A DNA stretch of 64,000 bases from Chryseosolibacter sp964551035 (GCA_964551035.1 CAZKBK010000002.1:62001-126000); one strand, 5' to 3'; shown: positions 23,986 through 33,479, counted from the first letter of the stretch. Notes: generated by a model from the letters alone, not told the origin. Numbers and translations are program-made.

Positions 23986-26900
23986 CTTCTTCCCGGCGGG
24001 CTTCGTCGTTGGCGTCAGGGCTTTCCTCATCGTCGTCTTCTTTTTTTCTGGAGTTCCACAACTCCTTCAGTTCGTTAAAGCTTTGTGTGTGGTTGATGCT
24101 GAAACCCGTGGTGATGGACGTATTCTGAGAGCTAAGCGTATTAAAGATAGGATTAATGTTCGTCCGGTTATACATCTTCACCTTCAGTTTTCCGTCGGGT
24201 GTGAGAATATAGTCGACCATCCAGTCGCCAGCCAGGGTAGAAAGGTTTGGATCGCTGTTCAATGAATTGTCCTGACCGCTGTAAAAAGTTCCGTCGCGGG
24301 TGATTCGCAGCCGGCCATTGAGAAAGGTGTAAGACAACCGCAACTGGAAGGTGTTGAATTCCTCTTCATCCATGCGGCTGAAATCGACGTCGATTTCAAG
24401 GTTCTCATCCACCTGGCTGACGAAGTTGCTCAGTTGGTTGGAGAAGAGTTCGCTTACACTGTTGATCACGTCCGAGCCGCTGGTGTTAAACGATTCGGGC
24501 GGGGATATTCTTCGCAACACGATCAGGCTAAAGACTTGTCGTTTTAGTTCCTGCTCATCCATTCGGTTCTTGAAAGCCTGGAACTCAAAATCGAGGCGCA
24601 CGGGTGCCCGGCCGTCGACGACAATACTTTGAGGGAGGTCCTCGGCCACGATGTCGAAGTTTATGTCTGGCGAAAGCATGGGACCATCGAGTTCAATGAG
24701 CACCTGCACGGGGTATTTCCGCTTAAGTTGCGGTGCCTCTCGCACCGATTCGTCCAGAATGATGGGCGCCAGTGATGCGTGTTGGTTGTAGGTGGCATCG
24801 ATGTCAAGTGTGCCCTCATAGGCGTCGCCATACCAGGTGATCCGACTGCCCTTGTTGATTTCAAATTCCTTGTTGATGAGGTCGTAAAGGGTAAAGGTGT
24901 AGTAGCCCTCTGTGAATTCAAAAGGGCCGAACATGTTGAACTCGCCTTTTGTGTCGAGTTGCAGTTGGAGTTCGCCATTGCCGCGCCCGCGGATCTTGTC
25001 ACCGGCCTGGTCGTTGAGGAGGATCTCGCAATAAGCTTCGTCGGTGACATCAATATTGAAGTCAAGGGTGATGCCGCTAAGGTCGAGTTTGTTCGAAATG
25101 TTGTTGGTGAACCGCTGCTGGAATGTTGAATCACTAAAGCTTACAAACTTAATGAACTCCTTTTGTTGGATATCATTATCGTCACCGATCGGGACGTAAA
25201 TGCGCGTGTTGCGATCGGTTCTGGCGAATGCTGTGAACTGCAGGTTGGCTACGGGGCCGGTGATGCTCAGGTTACCGGTACCGAATCCCTGGCCGTAGAA
25301 GAGGCTGTTGTCGCGGGCCGTCGTATTCAGCAGGTGAAAATTCGTGAAGGTGGAAGTCAGGTTGATTCTTGTGTCGCGGAACCCATCGTGCGTAATAACG
25401 CCGGCAAGCCGGGCGCGGTTGAGGTAGTGGTCGACAAGTTCAATTTCCTTGAAATAGATGGAGTTGGATGAAAGCCCGATGACTCCCGCGAAGTCGTAGG
25501 TTGTATTCAGGTAGTTGATGCGCAACCGCCCGTTTTTCACCGTCCCTTCGCCGGCGATAGCGGGTGAGTTCAGTTTGCCTGAAATGCGGTAGTCACCGGT
25601 GAGGGTTCCACCGATGTCGGAAAACATGTAGTCAAAAAATGGCTCGACGATTTTAAGGTTCGCTTCCTTCAATGTGGCCGTGACGTCGAGGGGACTCGAC
25701 GGATAGGAGGGGGTATAGGTGCCAACGAGGTTCACAATCCGGCTCCCATTGCGGTCGATGAAAAAATCGAGGTCGAATGCCTGCTTCACAGTGTCCCAGA
25801 GGTTACGTCCGCTGATATCGCCGATCAGGAAATCGTCAACCGTCAGGCTGTCGATGCTGAGGTTGTTTTGAAGGTGAGGTTGGTGAAAGTAGTCGGTCAG
25901 CTCGAACTGCGCGCCAAGGGTTCCCCGGAAATCGATGCCTGTCAACGAACTGAGGAACGAGAGGTCGAGGTTGCGCACCTCCATCAAAAGCTTATCTTCA
26001 GGATCATTGGAGATCCTTCCATTGAGCAGAAGGTATTGGTCTTTTTGCCTGATCCTTAAGTCCCGGATACCGATGTTGCGCCGTTGCCACGAAATCAGAT
26101 TCTTCGGATCAACTTCCCATCGCTTGTCGAGCAGGTTGATCGTGGATGGCAGCAAATGGATCGTGGTGCTGTCTTTTAAGAAATCAACCTCGCCCTGGAG
26201 ACGGACGTAATTGTCCTGGCCTTCCTGGTCGGCATCGAGTTCAAAGTCGATGTGACTTTTGTTCCAGATCGCTTCGGCGACGAGTCCTTTGGTGCTGAGT
26301 TTCTTGCTGAGCAATTGTCGCCCCGAGTTGATGAACGCCATCGCCAGCACGCTGGTGCTGTCGGCGATTTTCGAGGCCGTAACCTCCATGTCGGTGTCCA
26401 GCAGGGCCACGCCATTGTACGAAATTGTATCCATTCGCGTATAGGCCTGCAGTATGGTCGTGTAGCCGCTTGTGAATTGCCCCTCGATAAAGGTGTTGTT
26501 TGCAAGCGCCAGATCCACCTTCACCAGGTCGGCGATGGGGGCCATGTCCTTGAGGGCGATGTCGAAGTCGGCTTCATAGGATTTAGGCCGATAGTTGCGT
26601 GTGGCGTAATATTCGGCGATGGCCTCCTTGTCGTTTCGGATGTTGAGGAGTATTTCCGTAACCAGCTTTTGAATGTCCCTCGAAATATCCGACAACAGAA
26701 AATCCCCGCGGATGCTGGCATCGATCAGCGGCGACGTCGCGCGGACAGCGCGTTTGTTGTTTTCGCGTTCAGCGTCCAGATGAATGTTGGCTACACTAAG
26801 CTGGTTGTCGTCGTAGCGGACGGTGAAGTTTTTCAGATCGGCGGTTCCTTTCAGGCTGTCGATGTGCAGTCCCTGTGTATTGATGTTGAGCTCAGATTGA

Positions 26901-28543
26901 AGGAAGAGATACTTGTCGGTAAGTTTCAGATCGTGGAGGCGGGCGGTATCGAGTTGGGCTGCAATCTGAATCACATCGACATTTTTCCGGAGGTCCACCG
27001 ATCCGCGTGCAGTGAATTCCAGATTGGGGTCGTTGATGTGCAGGAAACCCTCAAAGAGCGCTGATGCAAAGCGCGCATTGGTTTCAATATTTGTGTAATC
27101 GTACCCACGGATGCCTATCGACCGAACCCTCCCATTGAGGACAAAGTCAGCACTGTTCACAGAAAGACCGGAACCCCTGATCTGTCCGTCAAGGGTAACC
27201 CGTTGGAAATTGACCGTATCCCTCAGGTAACGTCCAACGTCGAAGTTTTCGAGCGCGAGTTTTCCGCTGTAGGCAGAGCGATCGAAATTCTCTTCGTTGA
27301 CCTTAAAGTTGATATCGGAACGAATACGCCCGAGCGGCCCGGAAAAAGTACCATTCGCGACAAAGTCCGTTGGGTAACCCAGGAACTGCCCGTCCAGGTT
27401 CACCCGACCGAGTGGGGTGAGTCCGTTCATCATTTTTTGACTGACGACAAATGCCAGGTCGGAAAAATCGAGATGTGCGTCATCGAGGTTTAATACGATG
27501 AACGTTTCGTGCAAGTCGGGGAGGCCCTCCATGTCCAGCGACCCGCGCAGCGTGGATTGGCCCGTTTCCACCACCATGTCGGTGACTCGAAAATCATGGA
27601 CGTACCCGCGGAAGGAGCCGGCGAGCTTTACAGGTTGTGTCATGCGCGCGGCGGCGGGAGCAAATAATGCGAGGTCCCGCGGGTGAACGATGGTGTTTTC
27701 CAGATGTGCTTCGATTCGAACCTTTTCGATGAAATCACTCAGGTCGCGCTGATGGCTGAAATTGAAGATGATGGAATCCCGTATGACACTCTCGTTGGCG
27801 AGCAGGTGAAGGTCCGTGAATTCCATGCGTTGCTGCGAGAGCCGGAAAAAAGACGAAAGTTGTCTCACCGACAGCTTGCTTGCGCGGTCCGTGGCAAGAA
27901 GGGTGTTGACCCGGAACTCGGTCGTGTCACCCAGGACCATGAACTGTCGCAATTGTGCTTCGTCAATGTCGAGGGTGAACTGGTTGTAGTTAAAGCCGGT
28001 CTTGATCGAATCGCGATATTGATCGGCATACCGGAACACACTCCCGCCAATGACGGCCTCGCCGATATTGACGCGAGGCGTCCGCCCACCCGCTTCCGCG
28101 GACGAGGCATATTGCTCCCGGACCCGGGCCACGAATACGTTGATGTTAAGGCCACGGGATGTGTCTGACTCCTGAATCTTGGTAACAAACACATTGGCAC
28201 TGTCGATGGAGATGCCATCGATGTTGATGTCCCGGCCATGGAACAGCTCGCTTATCTTAAAGTTGACAAGGATACGGCTTGCGGCGATCATGGTGTTCTC
28301 CTCCGGATCAAGCACCCGGAGGCCTTCCAATTCCAGGCGGTCGAACCAAAGAAGCCGAAAATGGGCGACACTGGCCCGAAAGCCCGTCACCTCCGAAAAT
28401 CCCCGGAGGTATCTTGCGACAAGCGCCTCCTGAACAGCGGGGATTTGTAGCGTCAGGAAGGCTGAAATGACAAAGAAGCTTACACCGGTCGCGGTATAGG
28501 CCAATATCTTGCGAATCCGATTTTTAATAACTTGCCGGTTCAT
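23972..28543 (-). CDS. tamB: TamB-like translocation/assembly module protein
   Basis: 1523 residues with one N-terminal membrane anchor (about residues 13-34), a very long beta-rich periplasmic body, and a C-terminal DUF490 domain of about 400 residues (FEFTEGYYTFTLYDLINKEF, GSRITWYGDAYEGTLDIDATY, LPQSIVVDGRAPVRLDFEF, near-terminal RLSYTFLNGRLRITRDGTF). This is the TamB/AsmA-like family, now viewed as bridging inner and outer membranes to move phospholipids or to aid barrel-protein assembly. No tamA-like gene is next to it. It is divergent from tsaD with only 10 bp between start codons, so its promoter must lie inside tsaD coding sequence. Confidence 0.9.
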   Translation of the reverse strand: MNRQVIKNRIRKILAYTATGVSFFVISAFLTLQIPAVQEALVARYLRGFSEVTGFRASVAHFRLLWFDRLELEGLRVLDPEENTMIAASRILVNFKISELFHGRDINIDGISIDSANVFVTKIQESDTSRGLNINVFVARVREQYASSAEAGGRTPRVNIGEAVIGGSVFRYADQYRDSIKTGFNYNQFTLDIDEAQLRQFMVLGDTTEFRVNTLLATDRASKLSVRQLSSFFRLSQQRMEFTDLHLLANESVIRDSIIFNFSHQRDLSDFIEKVRIEAHLENTIVHPRDLALFAPAAARMTQPVKLAGSFRGYVHDFRVTDMVVETGQSTLRGSLDMEGLPDLHETFIVLNLDDAHLDFSDLAFVVSQKMMNGLTPLGRVNLDGQFLGYPTDFVANGTFSGPLGRIRSDINFKVNEENFDRSAYSGKLALENFDVGRYLRDTVNFQRVTLDGQIRGSGLSVNSADFVLNGRVRSIGIRGYDYTNIETNARFASALFEGFLHINDPNLEFTARGSVDLRKNVDVIQIAAQLDTARLHDLKLTDKYLFLQSELNINTQGLHIDSLKGTADLKNFTVRYDDNQLSVANIHLDAERENNKRAVRATSPLIDASIRGDFLLSDISRDIQKLVTEILLNIRNDKEAIAEYYATRNYRPKSYEADFDIALKDMAPIADLVKVDLALANNTFIEGQFTSGYTTILQAYTRMDTISYNGVALLDTDMEVTASKIADSTSVLAMAFINSGRQLLSKKLSTKGLVAEAIWNKSHIDFELDADQEGQDNYVRLQGEVDFLKDSTTIHLLPSTINLLDKRWEVDPKNLISWQRRNIGIRDLRIRQKDQYLLLNGRISNDPEDKLLMEVRNLDLSFLSSLTGIDFRGTLGAQFELTDYFHQPHLQNNLSIDSLTVDDFLIGDISGRNLWDTVKQAFDLDFFIDRNGSRIVNLVGTYTPSYPSSPLDVTATLKEANLKIVEPFFDYMFSDIGGTLTGDYRISGKLNSPAIAGEGTVKNGRLRINYLNTTYDFAGVIGLSSNSIYFKEIELVDHYLNRARLAGVITHDGFRDTRINLTSTFTNFHLLNTTARDNSLFYGQGFGTGNLSITGPVANLQFTAFARTDRNTRIYVPIGDDNDIQQKEFIKFVSFSDSTFQQRFTNNISNKLDLSGITLDFNIDVTDEAYCEILLNDQAGDKIRGRGNGELQLQLDTKGEFNMFGPFEFTEGYYTFTLYDLINKEFEINKGSRITWYGDAYEGTLDIDATYNQHASLAPIILDESVREAPQLKRKYPVQVLIELDGPMLSPDINFDIVAEDLPQSIVVDGRAPVRLDFEFQAFKNRMDEQELKRQVFSLIVLRRISPPESFNTSGSDVINSVSELFSNQLSNFVSQVDENLEIDVDFSRMDEEEFNTFQLRLSYTFLNGRLRITRDGTFYSGQDNSLNSDPNLSTLAGDWMVDYILTPDGKLKVKMYNRTNINPIFNTLSSQNTSITTGFSINHTQSFNELKELWNSRKKEDDDEESPDANDEARREEDEGR

Positions 28544-28553
28544 TAATCAACCC

Positions 28554-29558
28554 ATGCATCCCATCATCCTTGCCATTGAGTCGTCATGCGACGAGACGTC
28601 TGCAGCCGTAATCAGCAACGGCAAGGTACTTAATAATATAATCGCCTCACAGGCAGTGCACCGAAAATACGGCGGTGTGGTCCCGGAGTTGGCTTCCCGT
28701 GCACATCAACAAAATATCGTTGCCGTAGTGCAAGAAGCGGTCCAAACGGCGAATGTCGAATTAACCAATCTCGACGCCGTTGCGTTCACCCGGGGGCCGG
28801 GACTCATCGGATCCCTTCTCGTGGGCGTGTCTTTTGCAAAGGGCATGGCCCTTGCCCTGGGTATTCCGCTTATCGAGGTCAACCACATGCAGGCGCATGT
28901 CCTGGCACACTTCATCGATGATCCAAAGCCCGAGTTCCCCTTTCTTTGCCTTACCGTGAGCGGTGGCCACACCCAGATTGTCCTGGTGAAAGACCCGTAC
29001 GCCATGGAGGTGATCGGCCAAACCCAGGACGACGCCGTGGGGGAAGCCTTCGACAAAGCCGCGAAGATAATGGGCCTGCCGTATCCTGGCGGTCCGCTCA
29101 TCGACAAATATGCCCAGTCGGGGAATCCGTCAGCCTGGTCGTTCCCGCAAACCGTGATGCCCGGTCTCGATTTTTCCTTTAGCGGCATCAAGACCGCATT
29201 CCTTTATTTTCTCAGAGATGAAGTGAAAAAAGACCCGGCGTTTATCGAAAAAAACCTTCCGGATATTTGCGCGAGCCTGCAGCATCACCTCATCGGGATG
29301 TTGCTCTCCCGGCTGGAGCAGGCCAGCAAACAGACGTCGGTCGGGAACATTGCCATCGCCGGCGGCGTTTCCGCCAACCGGGGCCTGAGAAACGCCTTGA
29401 AAATGCTCGGCGATAAGAAGGGATGGAATATCTTTATCCCCGAACTTCAATACTGTACCGACAATGCCGGAATGATCGCCATTGCCGCGCATTACAAGTT
29501 TTTGCGCGGGGAATTTACGGACCTCGGCGTAACGCCGGCAGCCCGAATGCCGTTTTGA
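28554..29558 (+). CDS. tsaD: tRNA N6-adenosine threonylcarbamoyltransferase TsaD
   Basis: 334 residues from ATG 28554 (MHPIILAIESSCDETSAAV), the standard TsaD start; the upstream in-frame TTG is ignored. Metal-binding His111 and His115 lie in NHMQAH, ATP-site motifs are SGGHTQIV and DAVGEAFDKAAKIMGLPYPGG, and the C-terminal CTDNAGMIA supplies another ligand. It transfers the threonylcarbamoyl group to A37 of tRNAs that read ANN codons, together with TsaB and TsaE, which are not in the window. It is followed 11 bp later by a thioesterase gene and then smpB, probably one operon of translation-linked genes. Confidence 0.96.
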   Translation: MHPIILAIESSCDETSAAVISNGKVLNNIIASQAVHRKYGGVVPELASRAHQQNIVAVVQEAVQTANVELTNLDAVAFTRGPGLIGSLLVGVSFAKGMALALGIPLIEVNHMQAHVLAHFIDDPKPEFPFLCLTVSGGHTQIVLVKDPYAMEVIGQTQDDAVGEAFDKAAKIMGLPYPGGPLIDKYAQSGNPSAWSFPQTVMPGLDFSFSGIKTAFLYFLRDEVKKDPAFIEKNLPDICASLQHHLIGMLLSRLEQASKQTSVGNIAIAGGVSANRGLRNALKMLGDKKGWNIFIPELQYCTDNAGMIAIAAHYKFLRGEFTDLGVTPAARMPF

Positions 29559-29569
29559 AGGACAAAGAC

Positions 29570-29959
29570 ATGAAGGACGTTTTTCACAGGGGAGACATAA
29601 CGCAGTATTCCACGGTCGTCACGGCAGCGGATGTCGCGGCGTTTCACGGGACAACCGTACATGAGGTGTGTGCTACTTTTGTCCTGGCGAGGGAAATTGA
29701 ATGGACAACCCGGCAGTTTGTGCTCGAAATGAAGGATGACGACGAGGAAGGTGTCGGCACGTTTCTAACGATAGACCACAAGAGCCCGGCATTTGTCGGA
29801 GATAAGATTGTCTTTACCGGAAAGGTGGAGGAGATCAATGGCAACGAACTCGTATGTTCGTACGAAGCGCGGGTGGGCGACCGGCTGGTGGCCAGCGGCA
29901 AAACGGGTCAGCGAATACTTAAAAAAGAAAAGATCAACAAATTATTCGGCAATGGGTAA
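29570..29959 (+). CDS. Hot-dog fold thioesterase (FlK-like)
   Basis: 129 residues from ATG 29570. The pattern VTAADVAAFHGTTVHEVCATFVLAREIEW with the later GVGTFLTIDHKSPAFVGDKI and SYEARVGDRLVASGKTGQRI fits the hot-dog thioesterases related to fluoroacetyl-CoA thioesterase. It would hydrolyse an acyl-CoA in the cytoplasm; the true substrate is unknown and fluoroacetate is unlikely. It lies 11 bp after tsaD and overlaps smpB by 8 bp, so the three genes are probably co-translated. A longer upstream frame is only a shadow of tsaD. Confidence 0.8.
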   Translation: MKDVFHRGDITQYSTVVTAADVAAFHGTTVHEVCATFVLAREIEWTTRQFVLEMKDDDEEGVGTFLTIDHKSPAFVGDKIVFTGKVEEINGNELVCSYEARVGDRLVASGKTGQRILKKEKINKLFGNG

Positions 29960-30410
29960 GCAGCGGTTTTCCGACAACGTGAACATCAGAAACCGACAGG
30001 CGGGATTCAACTACGAGTTGCTCGACAAGTACGTTGCCGGCATTGTGTTGACGGGTACGGAGATAAAATCCATCAGGGAAGGCAAAGCCAACCTTCAGGA
30101 TGGGTATTGCTTTATCCATGATGGCGAAATATTCGCAAAGGGAATCAACATAACGGCCTACGCGCAGGGAACCCACTATAACCACGAGCCTGCGCGCGAC
30201 CGGAAGTTGCTGCTCAAGCGCGCGGAGATCGGCAAGATCGAAAACAAGATGGAAAAAGGCCTGACCCTTATACCTGTCCGGCTGTTTATTAACGATCGCG
30301 GCTATGCGAAATTGGAAATTGCCCTCGCCCGCGGGAAAAAGATGCACGACAAGCGCGACAGCATCCGCGAGCGCGACGCAAAACGGGAACTGGACCGAAT
30401 GAAAATTTGA
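29952..30410 (+). CDS. smpB: SsrA-binding protein SmpB
   Basis: 152 residues from ATG 29952 (MGKQRFSDNVNIRNRQAGF). Family hallmarks are LTGTEIKSIREGKANLQDGYC, the RKLLLKRAEIGKI segment, and the basic C-terminal tail ARGKKMHDKRDSIRERDAKR. It binds tmRNA and brings it to stalled ribosomes for trans-translation. The ssrA RNA gene is not in this window. It overlaps the thioesterase gene by 8 bp; the NlpC/P60 gene starts 2 bp after its stop. Confidence 0.96.
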   Translation: MGKQRFSDNVNIRNRQAGFNYELLDKYVAGIVLTGTEIKSIREGKANLQDGYCFIHDGEIFAKGINITAYAQGTHYNHEPARDRKLLLKRAEIGKIENKMEKGLTLIPVRLFINDRGYAKLEIALARGKKMHDKRDSIRERDAKRELDRMKI

Positions 30411-30412
30411 CT

Positions 30413-31207
30413 ATGGATGTACCTGGCTTTGGAATTTGTCGGCTGAGCGTCGTGCCTGTGCGGAAGGAGCCGGCGCATGGTTCCGAACAGGTCACGCAAC
30501 TGCTCTTCGGCGATCATTACGAATTGACGGGGAACGCGAAAGATGGGAAGTGGCTTGCGATCAAAGGACACGCGGACGGCTATACGGGATGGATCGATTC
30601 ACGTCAGCATCAGGCGATCTCGGAAGCGTATTTTGGACACATCAACGATACGGAATTCAAGATTACGACGGATGTGGTGTCGACCATGCTGTATAACAAA
30701 GCCCCGCACACGATACTGATCGGCAGCATCATACCGATCTCCTCCGCCGAGCTTTTCAAGATGGAGGAACAGTTTGCCTTCAATGGCGAAGCAAAAAACC
30801 TGGGACAAAAACGCGAGTTCGAATTTTTGAGAACGGTGGTTTCCAAATACCTGAACGCGCCCTACCAGTGGGGGGGCAAGAGCCCGTTTGGTATCGACTG
30901 CTCCGGACTGGTTCAGATGGCCTTTAAGATATGTGGATATCCCCTCCATCGCGATGCATGGCAGCAGGCTACACAAGGCCGGCCCGTGGCAAGCTTCGCG
31001 GCCGCCCGTCCCGGTGACCTCGCATTCTTCGATGAGGGCTCAGGGAAAATCACGCACACGGGTATTCTTGTCGCTCCTGACCGTATCATCCACGCGTCGG
31101 GCAAAGTGCGCATCGACCCGATTGATGAAAAGGGAATACGACCTTCCGATGGTGTGGCCTACACCCATCAACTGGCACACCTGAGGCGCGTGCTCGCGGA
31201 GACGTAG
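30413..31207 (+). CDS. NlpC/P60 family cell-wall hydrolase with SH3-like N-terminus
   Basis: 264 residues from ATG 30413. Residues 1-130 form SH3b-like repeats (ICRLSVVPVRKEP, GWIDSRQ). The C-terminal half is an NlpC/P60 papain-like domain: Cys163 in GIDCSGLVQ, His215 in ITHTGI and His227 in IIHASG make the catalytic triad. It probably cleaves gamma-D-Glu-diamino acid bonds in peptidoglycan peptides. No signal peptide is apparent, which is known for Bacteroidota homologues and suggests action on recycled muropeptides in the cytoplasm; secretion by another route cannot be excluded. Last gene of the tsaD operon. Confidence 0.9.
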   Translation: MDVPGFGICRLSVVPVRKEPAHGSEQVTQLLFGDHYELTGNAKDGKWLAIKGHADGYTGWIDSRQHQAISEAYFGHINDTEFKITTDVVSTMLYNKAPHTILIGSIIPISSAELFKMEEQFAFNGEAKNLGQKREFEFLRTVVSKYLNAPYQWGGKSPFGIDCSGLVQMAFKICGYPLHRDAWQQATQGRPVASFAAARPGDLAFFDEGSGKITHTGILVAPDRIIHASGKVRIDPIDEKGIRPSDGVAYTHQLAHLRRVLAET

Positions 31208-31286
31208 TTCCAATTTCCAATTGCACTTTTTACCGTTCGCCTTATTCCCGCTTTGTTAGTTCAAAGATTGGTTTTATCTTACAATC

Positions 31287-31796
31287 ATGAACGCACGGGT
31301 ATTGGTACTCAATCAGGATTTCAGCCCGCTCATGGTGTGCTCCGTGGAACGCGCGTTCATTCTCGTCTACCTCAAAAAAAGTGAACTCGTCAGGCCGGCC
31401 AATGGCCATAAATTGCGGACCGTCACGGATAGCTTTCCGATGCCGTCTGTCATTCGCCTCAACCGATATGTTAACGCCCCTTACAAGGGCGTTAATCTTA
31501 CACGGCAAAATATTTTCAAGCGCGATAACAACGAATGCCAGTATTGCGGCACGCGGAAAGAGTTGACCATCGACCATGTCATACCCAGGGCAAGGGGAGG
31601 AAAGGACACGTGGACGAACCTCGTTACCGCGTGCAAAAAGTGCAACGCGCGGAAAGGAGACTTCATGCCGGAGGAAGCCAATATGCTCCTTCGGAAGAAG
31701 CCGCATAAGCCGTCCTATTCCATTTTTCTGCGCGATCATCTCAATGGACAAGCTGGTGAGTGGGACGCCTATCTCAACGGACATCAGGTTCTCTGA
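31287..31796 (+). CDS. HNH endonuclease family protein
   Basis: 169 residues. The N-terminal part (MNARVLVLNQDFSPLMVCSV) and the HNH core are those of the widespread Bacteroidota/cyanobacterial HNH group: CQYCGTRKELTIDHVIPRARGG, then TACKKCNARK, giving two CxxC zinc knuckles and the catalytic HV...N. It is predicted to nick or cut DNA, but the biological role of this stand-alone group is unknown. Its stop codon overlaps the next start (TGATG), so it is translationally coupled to the L-fucose SDR gene although no functional link is obvious. Confidence 0.85.
   Translation: MNARVLVLNQDFSPLMVCSVERAFILVYLKKSELVRPANGHKLRTVTDSFPMPSVIRLNRYVNAPYKGVNLTRQNIFKRDNNECQYCGTRKELTIDHVIPRARGGKDTWTNLVTACKKCNARKGDFMPEEANMLLRKKPHKPSYSIFLRDHLNGQAGEWDAYLNGHQVL
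31471..31495 (+). other. Perfect hairpin inside the HNH coding sequence
   Basis: TTAACGCCC at 31471-31479 and GGGCGTTAA at 31487-31495 form a 9-bp perfect stem with a 7-base loop. It encodes the conserved VNAPYKGVN segment, so protein constraint may explain it in part. No T-run follows. It could be a binding or processing site; this is speculative. Confidence 0.4.
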
Positions 31797-32572
31797 TGTT
31801 TAAGCTTAGCCACAAGGTTGCGGTGGTTACCGGAGGAGCCAGTGGAATCGGCAGGAGCATCGCCATGCTTTTCGCGTCTCAGGGCGCGCAAGTATGCATG
31901 CTGGACCTTGACGCCGCCGGGGCTGAAGCCGTTTGCCGTGAGAAGGTTGCCTCCGGATTCAAAGCGTCATCGTTCGTTTGCAACGTCGCGGATCAGCAAG
32001 CCGTTGTGAACGCCGTAAACAAAATTACCACCCAGTATGGACGCCTGGACATCCTCGTTAACAGCGCGGGTGTCGCACACATCGGTAAACTAGAGGCTAC
32101 CGGTGAAAGGGATTTTGATCGGTTGTTCAACGTGAACGTAAAAGGCGTTTATAACACCATGTATGCCGTCGTTGATAAGATGAAGACACAGGGCGGAGGC
32201 GTTATTTTGAACCTCTGCTCGGTAGCCGCGTCGGTGGGCCTCCCCGACAGATTTGCCTATTCGATGACGAAGGGTGCGGTCAGGTCGATGACGTTGTCGA
32301 CAGCAAAGGATTATGTCGCTGACGGGATCCGTTGTAATTGTATTTCACCCGGCCGGGTACACACCCCCTTTGTAGATGGCTTTTTGAAAGCCAACTACCC
32401 CGGCCGTGAAAAAGAAATGTTCGAGCGGCTTTCAAAAACCCAACCCATCGGTAGAATGGGTACCCCGGATGAGGTCGCCGGCCTCGCGTTGTACCTTTGC
32501 TCCGACGAAGCCGCTTTTGTCACCGGAGCCGACTACCCCATCGACGGCGGTTTCCTCACGCTCAATACATGA
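31796..32572 (+). CDS. SDR oxidoreductase, probable 2-keto-3-deoxy-L-fuconate dehydrogenase
   Basis: 258 residues from ATG 31796, which shares its A with the HNH stop. It is a classical short-chain dehydrogenase: TGGASGIG cofactor motif at 13-20, NSAG instead of NNAG, catalytic Tyr and Lys in YSMTK, and C-terminal DYPIDGGFLTLN. In this context (FAH hydrolase next, lactonase-like amidohydrolase, second SDR, fucose transporter and mutarotase) the best assignment is the NAD-dependent dehydrogenase that makes 2,4-diketo-3-deoxy-L-fuconate. The substrate is inferred from gene order, not from residues. Confidence 0.8.
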   Translation: MFKLSHKVAVVTGGASGIGRSIAMLFASQGAQVCMLDLDAAGAEAVCREKVASGFKASSFVCNVADQQAVVNAVNKITTQYGRLDILVNSAGVAHIGKLEATGERDFDRLFNVNVKGVYNTMYAVVDKMKTQGGGVILNLCSVAASVGLPDRFAYSMTKGAVRSMTLSTAKDYVADGIRCNCISPGRVHTPFVDGFLKANYPGREKEMFERLSKTQPIGRMGTPDEVAGLALYLCSDEAAFVTGADYPIDGGFLTLNT

Positions 32573-32597
32573 TCACAAAATCAATCATAAGCAATCC

Positions 32598-33455
32598 ATG
32601 AAACTTGTGTGCTTCGGCCCATCCGGAGGTGAGACTCCGGGAATTTTTTTTGAAGAAAGGATATACGACGTTTCGGCTTTCACGCCGGACTTCAATGAGG
32701 CGTTCTTTGACAATGCCGGCGTTGAACGCCTTCGCGAATTTTTTTCCGCCGGCAGTGATCGCTTTCCTGTTGTATCCGGCGACGTTCGCCTTGGCTCGCC
32801 GGTCGCCCGCCCGTCAAAAATTATTTGTATAGGGCTCAATTATACCGACCACGCGAAAGAGACCAACGCGCCATTACCTAAAGAGCCGATCGTCTTCTTC
32901 AAAGCGACATCGGCGCTGAACGGGCCGAATGACCCCGTGGTGATCCCGCATGGGAGTGAGAAAACCGACTGGGAAGTGGAACTTGCCGTCGTGGTCGGAA
33001 GGAAAGCCACGTACGTAAGCGAAGAAAATGCCGCGGGCCACATTGCCGGCTTTTGTTTGCACAATGACTATAGCGAACGCGCGTTCCAGATCGAGCGCGG
33101 CGGGCAGTGGGTAAAAGGAAAGAGCTGTGATACCTTCGCGCCACTGGGCCCATACCTGGTCACGCCGGATGAAGTCGGAGATGCGGACAACCTAAGACTT
33201 TGGCTTTCGGTAAACGACAAAGTCGTTCAGGATAGCAACACAAAAAACCTGGTCTTCAAGGTACCGTTTCTCATCAGCTACCTCAGTCAGTTCATGACCT
33301 TGTTGCCGGGGGACATTATCTCTACAGGAACGCCATCGGGTGTAGGCCTCGGTTTCGTTCCACCCGTCTACCTGAAAGCGGGCGATGTGGTTGAACTCGG
33401 TATCGACAGGCTCGGTGTTCAAAAGCAGCGCCTGGAAAATTACACAGCGAAGTAA
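32598..33455 (+). CDS. FAH-family hydrolase, probable 2,4-diketo-3-deoxy-L-fuconate hydrolase
   Basis: 285 residues from ATG 32598 (MKLVCFGPSGGETPG). The catalytic domain has IICIGLNYTDHAKET, VIPHGSEKTDWEVELAVVVG (acidic metal ligands), HNDYSERAFQ, GKSCDTFAPLGP and IISTGTPSGVGLG, all typical of the fumarylacetoacetate hydrolase family. In the non-phosphorylative fucose route this enzyme splits 2,4-diketo-3-deoxy-L-fuconate into pyruvate and L-lactate. It lies 25 bp after the SDR gene. A related acylpyruvate hydrolase activity is the alternative. Confidence 0.82.
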   Translation: MKLVCFGPSGGETPGIFFEERIYDVSAFTPDFNEAFFDNAGVERLREFFSAGSDRFPVVSGDVRLGSPVARPSKIICIGLNYTDHAKETNAPLPKEPIVFFKATSALNGPNDPVVIPHGSEKTDWEVELAVVVGRKATYVSEENAAGHIAGFCLHNDYSERAFQIERGGQWVKGKSCDTFAPLGPYLVTPDEVGDADNLRLWLSVNDKVVQDSNTKNLVFKVPFLISYLSQFMTLLPGDIISTGTPSGVGLGFVPPVYLKAGDVVELGIDRLGVQKQRLENYTAK

Positions 33456-33479
33456 AAGCACCAATGATGCGTTGCGGCC

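Noticed and set aside
31252..31282. TTTG-N19-TATCTTAC as a promoter of the HNH operon
   Set aside because: The -7 element matches only in part and the predicted transcript start would coincide with the HNH start codon, implying a leaderless mRNA; evidence is too weak to list.
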